A stretch of 14,082 bases of DNA, from positions 1-14,082 of the forward strand of contig CALATT010000067.1 of NCBI GenBank assembly GCA_937891905.1, in the 5' to 3' direction. This stretch comes from an uncultured Bacteroidales bacterium (lineage in GTDB: Bacteria; Bacteroidota; Bacteroidia; Bacteroidales; Paludibacteraceae). The position numbers and the translations under genes were made by a program. Shown piece after piece: positions 7,366-13,347 of this stretch. Position 1 is the stretch's first letter, and each line of letters opens with the position of its first letter. The notes beneath the pieces are model-generated. The model was not told the DNA's origin. It ran no database searches and saw only the letters and a program-made list of their open reading frames with translations.

Positions 7366-7935
7366 ATGAAAAAGAGTTTTTTATTAGTTGGTCTCGTTGG
7401 ATTGATAATGAGTTTTGCATCCTGTGACCCTAATGGTGTTTCTCCAAAAAATAATTATAAAGAAGCTTGGGATGTAATGCAAATGTATCTTTCTAAAAAT
7501 TACACAGAGGGTGATACTATTCTTTTTACTACAGAATCTCAAATGATAGACACATTTATTATCTCATATAGTGATGGAATGGGTATGATTATTCCTAGAG
7601 ATACTAACAATACAGACAATGAAGAATTGGGATATATTATTAGGGATACGATTGCGATTAGTTGTGGCGTTCATTTTAACAATGATAGTTACTCGATAGA
7701 AGTCGGATTTTCTCAGAGCGAGATTACTGGAGAATTAGCGTCGGGGGCATTCTTTGAAATTTATCAGGATAAGCGACATGAAGAACGATTGTGGGCGGAT
7801 TTGGATTTAACGCAACTCAAAAACAAGAATGATTACACGATTACCAATCCTTTAGGTCAATCATGTTACTTACGCAAGAACGAGGGAATTATCAGTTTCT
7901 CAGATGAGAAAGGCAATACATGGACTAAGAAATAA
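7366..7935 (+). CDS. Lipoprotein of unknown family (operon gene 4)
   Basis: The product has 189 residues from the ATG at 7366. A start at 7351 would add MNYIV. I prefer 7366 because it gives the standard MKK signal peptide and the ATGAAA context seen at other starts here. The lipobox FASC puts the lipidated Cys at 20. The mature part is beta-rich with many Asp/Asn turns (FIISYSDGMGMIIP, IEVGFSQSEITG) and ends in a WTKK strand after ISFSDEKGN. The pattern of paired strands with a final hydrophilic hairpin is common in Bacteroidota calycin-like lipoproteins, but I cannot place it. Last gene of the operon; a strong terminator follows. Confidence 0.68.
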   Translation: MKKSFLLVGLVGLIMSFASCDPNGVSPKNNYKEAWDVMQMYLSKNYTEGDTILFTTESQMIDTFIISYSDGMGMIIPRDTNNTDNEELGYIIRDTIAISCGVHFNNDSYSIEVGFSQSEITGELASGAFFEIYQDKRHEERLWADLDLTQLKNKNDYTITNPLGQSCYLRKNEGIISFSDEKGNTWTKK

Positions 7936-7966
7936 ATATATTTCATTCTAACCACTCACTACTAAA

Positions 7967-8004
7967 GAAAGGAGTCGCTAATTGCGGCTCCTTTTGTTTT
8001 TTTT
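7967..8004 (+). terminator. Intrinsic terminator after the lipoprotein operon
   Basis: AGGAGTCGC (7970-7978) pairs with GCGGCTCCT (7984-7992), one G-T pair, loop TAATT. The stem extends by A-T pairs and is followed by TTTTG and a long T-run. It lies between converging genes and may also act weakly for higBA. Confidence 0.88.
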
Positions 8005-8005
8005 T

Positions 8006-8023
8006 ACACCCTACACCCTACAC
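8006..8023. repeat. Short 7-base tandem repeat ACACCCT
   Basis: ACACCCT is repeated twice and followed by ACAC. It lies between the terminator and the end of higA. It is short and may be chance, but 7-base periods recur elsewhere in the window (8809, 13398). Confidence 0.5.
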
Positions 8024-8048
8024 AAAAAAGTAAGAAACCTATGGGAAT

Positions 8049-8417
8049 TTATACTCCCAATACAATGGATGGTGAAATATTGAGTTTTTGACTTATTTTT
8101 CGGGCAAGCGAGAGGCTGGGCTCTACTTTACCATGCATGATTTCACTCATACGAGGCGCACTGACACCAAGCATAGCTGCCACCTTATTTTGGGTTAATC
8201 CCATTTCAAACATGCGCAGCTTGATAGTGGCTACCAATGTGGGTTTGCCTATTGGATAATGTATGTCTTCGTAGTCTGCTACGAGGTTAGAGATAAGCGC
8301 CAATTCAATATTTTCTGGGCTATCCTCTGGAATGTTATCTCCCCATGTTAATGGGAGTAACTCCTCTATACGAGCAAGCATTGCTTCGTATTCTTTTTGC
8401 GTTTTGATAGCTGTCAT
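8049..8417 (-). CDS. higA: HigA-type antitoxin, XRE helix-turn-helix
   Basis: The product has 122 residues. Residues 1-55 form the helical toxin-binding part, with EYEAMLARIEELLPL and acidic EDSPENIELA. Residues 63-118 are an XRE-type helix-turn-helix: LTQNKVAAMLGVSAPRMSEI holds helices 2 and 3, followed by GKVEPSLSLARKISQKLNI. It should bind its own operon promoter and neutralise HigB. Its start is four bases after the toxin stop, in the toxin-first order typical of higBA. The length is typical for the longer HigA antitoxins. The pair lies between two lipoprotein-rich operons and is transcribed against the one on its left. Confidence 0.88.
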   Translation of the reverse strand: MTAIKTQKEYEAMLARIEELLPLTWGDNIPEDSPENIELALISNLVADYEDIHYPIGKPTLVATIKLRMFEMGLTQNKVAAMLGVSAPRMSEIMHGKVEPSLSLARKISQKLNISPSIVLGV

Positions 8418-8421
8418 ATTG

Positions 8422-8718
8422 TTATAAGTTTGAAATATTGGTTATTCTATCGTACTCGGCATGAGATCCAACAAACCGAATAAATACTAATTGCGGTGTA
8501 AATTTGATAACTACTACAAGTCGAAAGTCATTGCCTTTGATGTTAAATACATAATGCTGATTGCCTACATAATCCACAGAATTAAAAGTTTGGCGTATGT
8601 CTGCAAAGTTATTCCATTGTGCGTCCTCTGTTTTGGCATACCAATCTTCTAAAGCATCCTTAGCTTGTGGATGGGTTGTGTAGTATTCAATCAATGCTTG
8701 TTTTTTGATAACTCTCAT
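8422..8718 (-). CDS. higB: HigB-family toxin (mRNA interferase)
   Basis: The product has 98 residues from the ATG at 8716-8718. It matches the HigB toxin pattern throughout: an N-terminal MRVIKKQALIEYYTTHPQAK helix, DWYAKTEDAQWNNFADIRQ, then FNIKGNDFRLVVVIKF and RFVGSHAEYDRI at the end. Known members cut mRNA on the ribosome. The frame stays open upstream to 8772, but a promoter lies at 8743-8773 on the minus strand. The longer start would therefore lie at the -33 element and cannot be transcribed from it, so 8718 is chosen. higA follows after four bases. No damage seen. Confidence 0.88.
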   Translation of the reverse strand: MRVIKKQALIEYYTTHPQAKDALEDWYAKTEDAQWNNFADIRQTFNSVDYVGNQHYVFNIKGNDFRLVVVIKFTPQLVFIRFVGSHAEYDRITNISNL

Positions 8719-8742
8719 AGTTGTATTCACTAAATTACGCTG

Positions 8743-8773
8743 CAAAGATAATGCTATTTTTCCAAATAACAAA
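8743..8773 (-). promoter_or_regulatory. Promoter for higBA
   Basis: Read on the minus strand: TTTG (8773-8770), a 19-base spacer and TATCTTTG (8750-8743). The toxin start at 8718 is about 25 bases downstream. HigA most likely represses here, though no clear operator palindrome was found. Confidence 0.7.
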
Positions 8774-8808
8774 ATATTTTTACGAAAAAGTGTAATTTTA
8801 ATAAAAAA

Positions 8809-8843
8809 TCCTTAATCCTTAAACATTAATCCTTAAACATTAA
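8809..8843. repeat. Array of five 7-base units ending in TTAA
   Basis: The units read TCCTTAA, TCCTTAA, ACATTAA, TCCTTAA, ACATTAA, followed by a degenerate ACCATCA. The array lies in the divergent gap between the higBA promoter (ends 8773) and the promoter at 8888. Nothing else is visible in 8774-8880, which is A/T-rich. Confidence 0.75.
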
Positions 8844-8887
8844 ACCATCAAAAAAATATTCTATTTGCAAAAAAAACACCCAATTTC

Positions 8888-8918
8888 TTGCGTATGTAAA
8901 AAAAATATTGTACCTTTG
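8888..8918 (+). promoter_or_regulatory. Strong-looking promoter for the structured RNA and exported-protein operon
   Basis: TTG (8888-8890), a 20-base spacer and TACCTTTG (8911-8918). Bases 8882-8919 match 13311-13348, upstream of rplS, at 33 of 38 positions, including most of the spacer. Expected transcript start is about 8924. Confidence 0.8.
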
Positions 8919-8919
8919 C

Positions 8920-9232
8920 AATCGCAATAGTTTATGCTGAGGACATGATAGTGGGTGTATCCCCGTTATTCCTCTCCACAAAAGTTATTGCAAGACATAT
9001 TTAGCGTTTATTGACGCTTTGTATTTGACAAGCCGAAACTTCGCAACTTTCAGTCATCAAGTCAAAATCAAAGTGAGCAATAGATGCCTATGGATGTGAC
9101 TATTTCTGGTCACGGTTTTTACCGTACCGTCTTGTCATATCGGCGTAGGTTTCCTGTTGTTTATTTGACTTGATAGGTAGTGCGAAGACCTCGGTTTGTG
9201 AATAAGCAACTCGGGGTCTGCGCTGTTTTTTT
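8920..9232 (+). ncRNA. Unassigned structured RNA or long leader
   Basis: About 310 bases between a promoter and an intrinsic terminator, with no long ORF and many helices. Hairpin 8924-8991: 10 pairs (GCAATAGTTT with 8982-8991), GAGGA/TCCTC, then 8948-8955 with 8962-8969. Hairpin 9003-9018: AGCGT/ACGCT. Long-range helix: ATCAAGTCAAA (9056-9066) with TTTGACTTGAT (9164-9174), 11 perfect pairs. Inside it, CCTATG (9087-9092) pairs with CGTAGG (9144-9149) and GATGTGAC (9093-9100) with GTCATATC (9134-9141), capped by hairpin 9108-9128 with a TTTT loop. The terminator hairpin follows. I saw no hallmark of tmRNA, RNase P RNA, SRP RNA or a common riboswitch. It is either a free ncRNA or a cis leader of the operon at 9301. 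Confidence 0.7.
9182..9232 (+). terminator. Intrinsic terminator ending the structured RNA, with competing fold
   Basis: GCGAAGACCTCG (9182-9193) pairs with CGGGGTCTGCGC (9212-9223), one mismatch and one G-T, and is followed by TG and seven T. Downstream AACCGAGT (9239-9246) can pair instead with CTCGGTT (9190-9196) or ACTCGG (9209-9214), either of which breaks the terminator. This would allow attenuation of the operon at 9301. Confidence 0.75.
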
Positions 9233-9300
9233 ACGCATAACCGAGTGTTACTAATTAACCAATCCGCAAAGGTGTCAGAGCGGGCAAAATACTATCGAAC

Positions 9301-10089
9301 ATGAGAAAGTTTATTATTTTAGCATTTACACTCGTCTGCAGTTTTAGCAGTATAATCGCTGCTGAGTATGATTTGATTATCAAGACTAACTCGGAGAAAA
9401 TTGAAGCTCTCATCCAAGAAGTGAGTGATACAGAATTGCGTTACAAGAAAGCGAACAATCCTAATGGACCTATGTTCGTCATCAAGTTATCAGAAGTTTC
9501 TTCTATCGTTTATGCCAACGGTGAGGTGCAAGCTATCGAGCACAAGGCTCAGCCAGTACAGCAAGTTCAGCAAGTTCAGCCACGAAACCAACAGGGCATT
9601 TATGGCGTTGGACGCGGATATAATAACTATGGTTATAATGTATATGGTGGTTATTATGGTGCACCAACGGGACAGGTAACTGGAGCGCTGCAGCGTGTGG
9701 ATAATAATCATTATATGATTGATGGCCATACTATGGACGGCCGCGAACTTAAATATTTCCTTGCGCAGACTTGCCCTATTGCGTATAATTATTATAAAAC
9801 ATGGGACAATGTGGAGATAGCAGGTTGGAGTCTTATGGGTAGCGGTCTCGCAATTTTGATTATTGGTGCTGCTCTGATAGATACAGATGAATTGACATCT
9901 ATTTGTATGATGATTCCAGGAGTGGCACTTGCCGTAAGTTCTGTGCCTTTGGTGGCTTGTGGTAATGTGTATAAGAAGCGCGTTGATCAAGTATATAATG
10001 TGCGCTGCGGTAATACCAACATGGCTAGTAATCTTGAACTCAAACTAAATGCAAGTTCGAATGGTTTAGGTCTTGCGTTAAGTTTCTAA
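9301..10089 (+). CDS. Exported protein with Bacteroidales N-terminal module and two membrane segments
   Basis: The product has 262 residues. A signal peptide spans 1-20. Residues 22-80 are a module common in exported Bacteroidales proteins: DLIIKTNSEKIEALIQEVSD, ELRYKKANNPNGP, then SSIVYANGEVQAI. Residues 85-125 are a Gln/Gly/Tyr-rich linker (QQVQQVQ, YNNYGYNVYGGYY). Residues 158-170 (CPIAYNYYKTWDN) lead into two hydrophobic segments, 173-192 and 200-219. The C-terminus SNGLGLALSF looks like an outer-membrane-type final strand, but the helices argue for an inner-membrane or lipid-bound form. Function unknown. First gene of a four-gene operon, 13 bases before a paralogue. It shares a 49-base identical DNA stretch with that paralogue. 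Confidence 0.75.
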   Translation: MRKFIILAFTLVCSFSSIIAAEYDLIIKTNSEKIEALIQEVSDTELRYKKANNPNGPMFVIKLSEVSSIVYANGEVQAIEHKAQPVQQVQQVQPRNQQGIYGVGRGYNNYGYNVYGGYYGAPTGQVTGALQRVDNNHYMIDGHTMDGRELKYFLAQTCPIAYNYYKTWDNVEIAGWSLMGSGLAILIIGAALIDTDELTSICMMIPGVALAVSSVPLVACGNVYKKRVDQVYNVRCGNTNMASNLELKLNASSNGLGLALSF

Positions 10090-10101
10090 AATCTCTGCCA
10101 T

Positions 10102-11010
10102 ATGAAAAAGATTTTTGTTTTAGCGGTTTCTCTATCGCTCTCTTTGGCGTTGGTGGCAGCTGACTTTGACCTTATAATAAAGACTAACTCGGAGAAAATT
10201 GAAGCTCTCATCCAAGAAGTGAGTGATATGGAGGTTCGCTATAAGAAAGCCACTAACCCTAATGGTCCTACTTTTGTTCTATCCATGACAGAAATAGCCA
10301 CCATCATCTACGCCAACGGCGAGGTGCAAGCTATTGCGTCTTCCAAAACGAAATCTACAGTTAATACACAAACGAGACAAACAACACCTGCTTCTGCGGG
10401 CGGAGGACAATTTGATCATATCTTTGCTGCTTATCAGCAGCAGAAGAAAGTAAAACAAGAACGCCCAAAACGCACATACGAATGGGAGCATTTCTTGCTT
10501 GCTAACTATGCTTGTGCTTTCACTCCTTATCAGCATAACCAACATGCTTTCGGACTCACATATGGACATGTCAAATTATTTGGATGGTATGTCAATGCAT
10601 TGTTGGGAACAGGATTTAACTATGCCTATACAGGCGTTGGACCTTATTTCCACCATAATTCGTCGCTCACATATCCTTTCTATACAGGTAAAATATCCCA
10701 TAATCTCGTTTCTGCTACAGTTGGTGGTGTGGCGCGAGTGGTCATTCCTTTATATGTCTATACCGGTATAGGATACACTTATCACTCCACCACCGCGGAG
10801 ATAATAGGCGGAGATTGGGTGCTATTAGATCCTTATCAGTACGATGATGTTAATGGGCATCTACTTAATTTCGATATTGGTATTCAAGGCCAATATAAGG
10901 GATTCACACTCTCTCTTGGATACATGGCGATTATCAATGTAACGGATGAACATTCCCTTTTGCATACACTTAAGTTAGGTATAGGTTACACTTTCAAAAC
11001 TAAAAAATGA
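10102..11010 (+). CDS. Exported protein with same N-terminal module and beta-barrel-like C-terminal part
   Basis: The product has 302 residues with a signal peptide at 1-20 (LALVAA before DFD). Residues 22-79 closely match the N-terminal module of the preceding protein (DLIIKTNSEKIEALIQEVSD is identical). Residues 80-126 are a Thr/Gln/Lys linker. Residues 127-302 show alternating amphipathic strands with Gly/Tyr/His turns and end in LKLGIGYTFKTKK, the style of a small outer-membrane beta barrel of about eight strands. Inference: the periplasmic module is tethered to the outer membrane. It lies 13 bases after its paralogue, and its stop codon overlaps an ATG of the next gene. No enzyme motif seen. 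Confidence 0.75.
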   Translation: MKKIFVLAVSLSLSLALVAADFDLIIKTNSEKIEALIQEVSDMEVRYKKATNPNGPTFVLSMTEIATIIYANGEVQAIASSKTKSTVNTQTRQTTPASAGGGQFDHIFAAYQQQKKVKQERPKRTYEWEHFLLANYACAFTPYQHNQHAFGLTYGHVKLFGWYVNALLGTGFNYAYTGVGPYFHHNSSLTYPFYTGKISHNLVSATVGGVARVVIPLYVYTGIGYTYHSTTAEIIGGDWVLLDPYQYDDVNGHLLNFDIGIQGQYKGFTLSLGYMAIINVTDEHSLLHTLKLGIGYTFKTKK

Positions 11011-11012
11011 TT

Positions 11013-12044
11013 ATGAAACGATACATATATATTGCTGCTATTATAATAAGTTGTTTATGTAGTTGCGAGCGAGATGATGGATTGTTAATTACCTCTTTTG
11101 GTGATATATCCGTTGAAGCCATGTACACTACGGCAGATATAACAATTCAAATGGAATATACTGCGGGGTATGCTTCCGGAAATGGTTGTCCTACTATTGA
11201 GCAATATGGCGTTTATTATTCAAGCACACAGAGGGAACCTACGGGACGAGATGGTTCCTGTATTGAAGAATGGGAATATAATCTACAGCCAAATAAATTG
11301 TTTATTACACTCACAGACCTCCAACCTAACACAACCTATTATTATCGTGTTTTTGTGCGTAATTCGTTAGGAACCCTCTATAGCGAAACTAAGCGATTTA
11401 CTACAAAAAAAAGTAATGGTAGGGGGTATGCTATAGAAGATTTTATCGGTACTTATAGTCTTAATGCATGGAATGTGAATACGCAAAAATATGAAACATG
11501 GGGCAATATTAAAATCTATACTTGGACTAATTCGAGTACTAATTCCGAATGGGTGGCTGTGTCAGGTCTTAATGGCGGATATGATTTTGAGGTGGCATTA
11601 GGAGAGTTCGATGCTACATACAAAGCCATCAGACTCTATTCGGATTATGGTTTTACATCCAATACATATAAGTTTGAGGGTAATGATACTTCTTTTATAT
11701 CTTTCTTTTATCCGATCTATGTCATGCGCGATGGTTCAAATAGCCATCTCATTAGGGATGGGAAAGGATATCAAAACAAAGGCGAAGCATGGCTTACATT
11801 CAATAGTCAAGGTCAACTTATATTGAGAGGATCGGAGTTCCCTGACTCCAATGGATATGTAGCCAACGGCTATGTTTTCGCATGTTACTATGCGGAGACA
11901 TATGAATTTTGTGGATGGTGGGATGTGTTTATGGAAGTAGTACTCACTAAAATCTCTTCTTCCGTAGAAGCGCCTGCTAAGCAGAACTCAAAGAAAGTAA
12001 ATGTGCATCGTCAATCAAAACTAATTAAAACTTGTGATTTATGA
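11013..12044 (+). CDS. Lipoprotein with fibronectin type III-like domain
   Basis: The product has 343 residues from the ATG at 11013. An alternative ATG at 11007 overlaps the previous stop as ATGA and would add MI. The lipobox LCSC puts the lipidated Cys at 18. Residues 25-132 resemble a fibronectin III fold, with EQYGVYYSSTQREP, LQPNTTYYYRVFVRNSLGTL and YSETKRFTTK at the end, a pattern frequent in Bacteroidales surface lipoproteins. Residues 140-320 are a beta-rich domain with many Tyr and Trp (IEDFIGTYSLNAWN, WGNIKIYTW, ILRGSEFPDSNGY) and look like a calycin or jelly-roll fold. The last 25 residues are basic and disordered. Its stop overlaps the next start (ATGA at 12041-12044), which suggests coupled translation. 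Confidence 0.75.
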   Translation: MKRYIYIAAIIISCLCSCERDDGLLITSFGDISVEAMYTTADITIQMEYTAGYASGNGCPTIEQYGVYYSSTQREPTGRDGSCIEEWEYNLQPNKLFITLTDLQPNTTYYYRVFVRNSLGTLYSETKRFTTKKSNGRGYAIEDFIGTYSLNAWNVNTQKYETWGNIKIYTWTNSSTNSEWVAVSGLNGGYDFEVALGEFDATYKAIRLYSDYGFTSNTYKFEGNDTSFISFFYPIYVMRDGSNSHLIRDGKGYQNKGEAWLTFNSQGQLILRGSEFPDSNGYVANGYVFACYYAETYEFCGWWDVFMEVVLTKISSSVEAPAKQNSKKVNVHRQSKLIKTCDL

Positions 12045-13144
12045 AGAAATTATTTACACTAATGTTTCTAATGTGCTGCGTGGCACTAACAACCCAGGCA
12101 GAAGTGATTAGCGGCAATTGTAGTGACACGACAGATGTGAGTTGGAGTTATGACACCGACGCAAAAACTCTCACTTTTGTTGCTAACGGAACGAGAAACT
12201 TCATCCCTAATTTTGAAAATGAATCCAAGCCATGGATTGACTACCGAGCAGATATCGAGTATATCTATTTATCTGATGGACTTACGGGTATTGGCGCATA
12301 TGCATTCTATGCTCTTCCAGCATTGAAAGAAGTGCAGCTACCTCAGAGTGTAACTTGGATTGGTCAGTATGCTTTTCAGGATTGTATAGCATTGCATATA
12401 GTAGGCATGAGCAATGCTATTACCGAAATAGGTTCGCATGCTTTCTCTAAATGCTACTCTTTAACCACTTTGCCTATTCCTAATAGCGCCCAAAAGATAG
12501 GTTTTAGAGCTTTCCAAATGGTGCCAAACATCGCATATGCTGACGATAGAGAAACAGATTATGGTGCTCGTTGCGTGAATGGTTGTGTAGAAGATGAAAT
12601 CGTTTACTTGGACAACACCAAGAAGGTTATGGCGGCATGTTCGGCATATAAACAGGGTGCTTTGACTATAGACGCTCCCGTGGAGCAAATCAATGAGAGT
12701 GCGTTGTCTAACTGCTATCGCCTTACTTCCGTCACTTTTGGAGAAAGTATAAGCACTGTGCCTGCTAATGCCTTGGAGAACTGCAACGCACTGGAGTGTA
12801 TCACACTGAGTGCCAATACGATACACCTTAAGATGTATTCCTTGGCGTGCGACAATCTGAAAGAAGTACATTGCCGAGCATTGGTTCCGCCAACGGATGT
12901 GAGCAGTTATTCCTTCTATGGGGTCGAACTGAAGAATGTTACGCTTTATGTACCGGCAGGAAGTGTGGAGGCATATAAAGAAGCAGATGTGTGGAAAAAG
13001 TTTGGAACTATTATGGCAGACACGGAAAGCGTAGAGAATGTACAAAGTGACGAAGTACAAAGTACAAAGGTGATAAAAGATGGTCAAGTGCTCATTCTTC
13101 GCAATGGCACAAAATACACTCTCACCGGACTGGAAGTGAAGTAA
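12041..13144 (+). CDS. BspA-like leucine-rich repeat surface protein
   Basis: The product has 367 residues with a signal peptide at 1-20 (LTTQA before EV). Leucine-rich repeats of the BspA (LRR_5) type run from about 72 to 165 and 208 to 295, with the hallmark spacing of IGAYAFYALPALKEVQLPQS, IGQYAFQDC and IGSHAFSKCYSLTTLPIPNS. Residues 299-325 (NVTLYVPAGSVEAYKEADVW) are the usual end cap of such proteins. The C-terminus after 330 is a short tail, TKVIKDGQVLILRNGTKYTL and TGLEVK, common in exported Bacteroidales proteins and probably a secretion or sorting signal. BspA relatives bind host or matrix proteins; the target here is unknown. Last gene of the operon, starting inside the previous stop. 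Confidence 0.88.
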   Translation: MKKLFTLMFLMCCVALTTQAEVISGNCSDTTDVSWSYDTDAKTLTFVANGTRNFIPNFENESKPWIDYRADIEYIYLSDGLTGIGAYAFYALPALKEVQLPQSVTWIGQYAFQDCIALHIVGMSNAITEIGSHAFSKCYSLTTLPIPNSAQKIGFRAFQMVPNIAYADDRETDYGARCVNGCVEDEIVYLDNTKKVMAACSAYKQGALTIDAPVEQINESALSNCYRLTSVTFGESISTVPANALENCNALECITLSANTIHLKMYSLACDNLKEVHCRALVPPTDVSSYSFYGVELKNVTLYVPAGSVEAYKEADVWKKFGTIMADTESVENVQSDEVQSTKVIKDGQVLILRNGTKYTLTGLEVK

Positions 13145-13150
13145 GCGCGA

Positions 13151-13181
13151 TGTTTAATGAGTTAATGAATTAAAGAGTTAA
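13151..13181. repeat. Run of TTAA-ended 7/8-base units
   Basis: TGTTTAA, TGAGTTAA, TGAATTAA and AGAGTTAA follow one another just after the LRR gene stop. The pattern resembles the TTAA-ended array at 8809 but is looser. Confidence 0.5.
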
Positions 13182-13206
13182 TATTCACTCCGCAGAATGC
13201 AAAAAG

Positions 13207-13240
13207 AAGGGAGTCGCTATCGCGGCTCCTTTCGTTTTTT
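13207..13240 (+). terminator. Intrinsic terminator of the exported-protein operon
   Basis: GGAGTCGC (13210-13217) pairs with GCGGCTCC (13222-13229), loop TATC, then TTTCG and six T. The stem is the same as that at 7971-7991, including the G-T pair. Confidence 0.88.
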
Positions 13241-13316
13241 CATGCCAGCATAATAGGCTTATTTCGCCTTATAATAAAAAAGAATGCTCTTTTTTTGAAG
13301 AAATTGTCGCGATTTC

Positions 13317-13347
13317 TTGCGTATGTGAAAAATTTGTTGTACCTTTG
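13317..13347 (+). promoter_or_regulatory. Promoter of rplS
   Basis: TTG (13317-13319), a 20-base spacer and TACCTTTG (13340-13347), with ATTTCTTGCGTATGT shared exactly with the promoter near 8890. The 150 bases to the ATG at 13497 form a leader. Confidence 0.8.

Noticed and set aside
8809..8850. Repeat array as a CRISPR
   Set aside because: The units are 7 bases with no spacers and no cas genes nearby; the same holds for the array at 13398.
8920..9232. tmRNA, RNase P RNA, SRP RNA or a common riboswitch
   Set aside because: No tag-coding frame with an ALAA end, no CCA-ended tRNA-like part, no RNase P core motifs, and no TPP, cobalamin or SAM hallmark boxes could be seen. 6S RNA is not fully excluded without a model search.
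9262..9290. tRNA-like stretch GGTGTCAGAGCGGGC before the gene at 9301
   Set aside because: It has no anticodon arm, T-arm or acceptor pairing; only a CCGC/GCGG mini-hairpin is present.
8049..9300. Mobile element or integration site around higBA
   Set aside because: No transposase, integrase, terminal inverted repeats or target duplications were found. The toxin-antitoxin pair alone is not enough.
9490..9990. 166-codon minus-strand frame and a 208-codon one at 12461-13087
   Set aside because: Both lie fully inside well-supported plus-strand genes with signal peptides and family similarity. The translations are low-complexity, Cys/His/Ile-rich and without domains.
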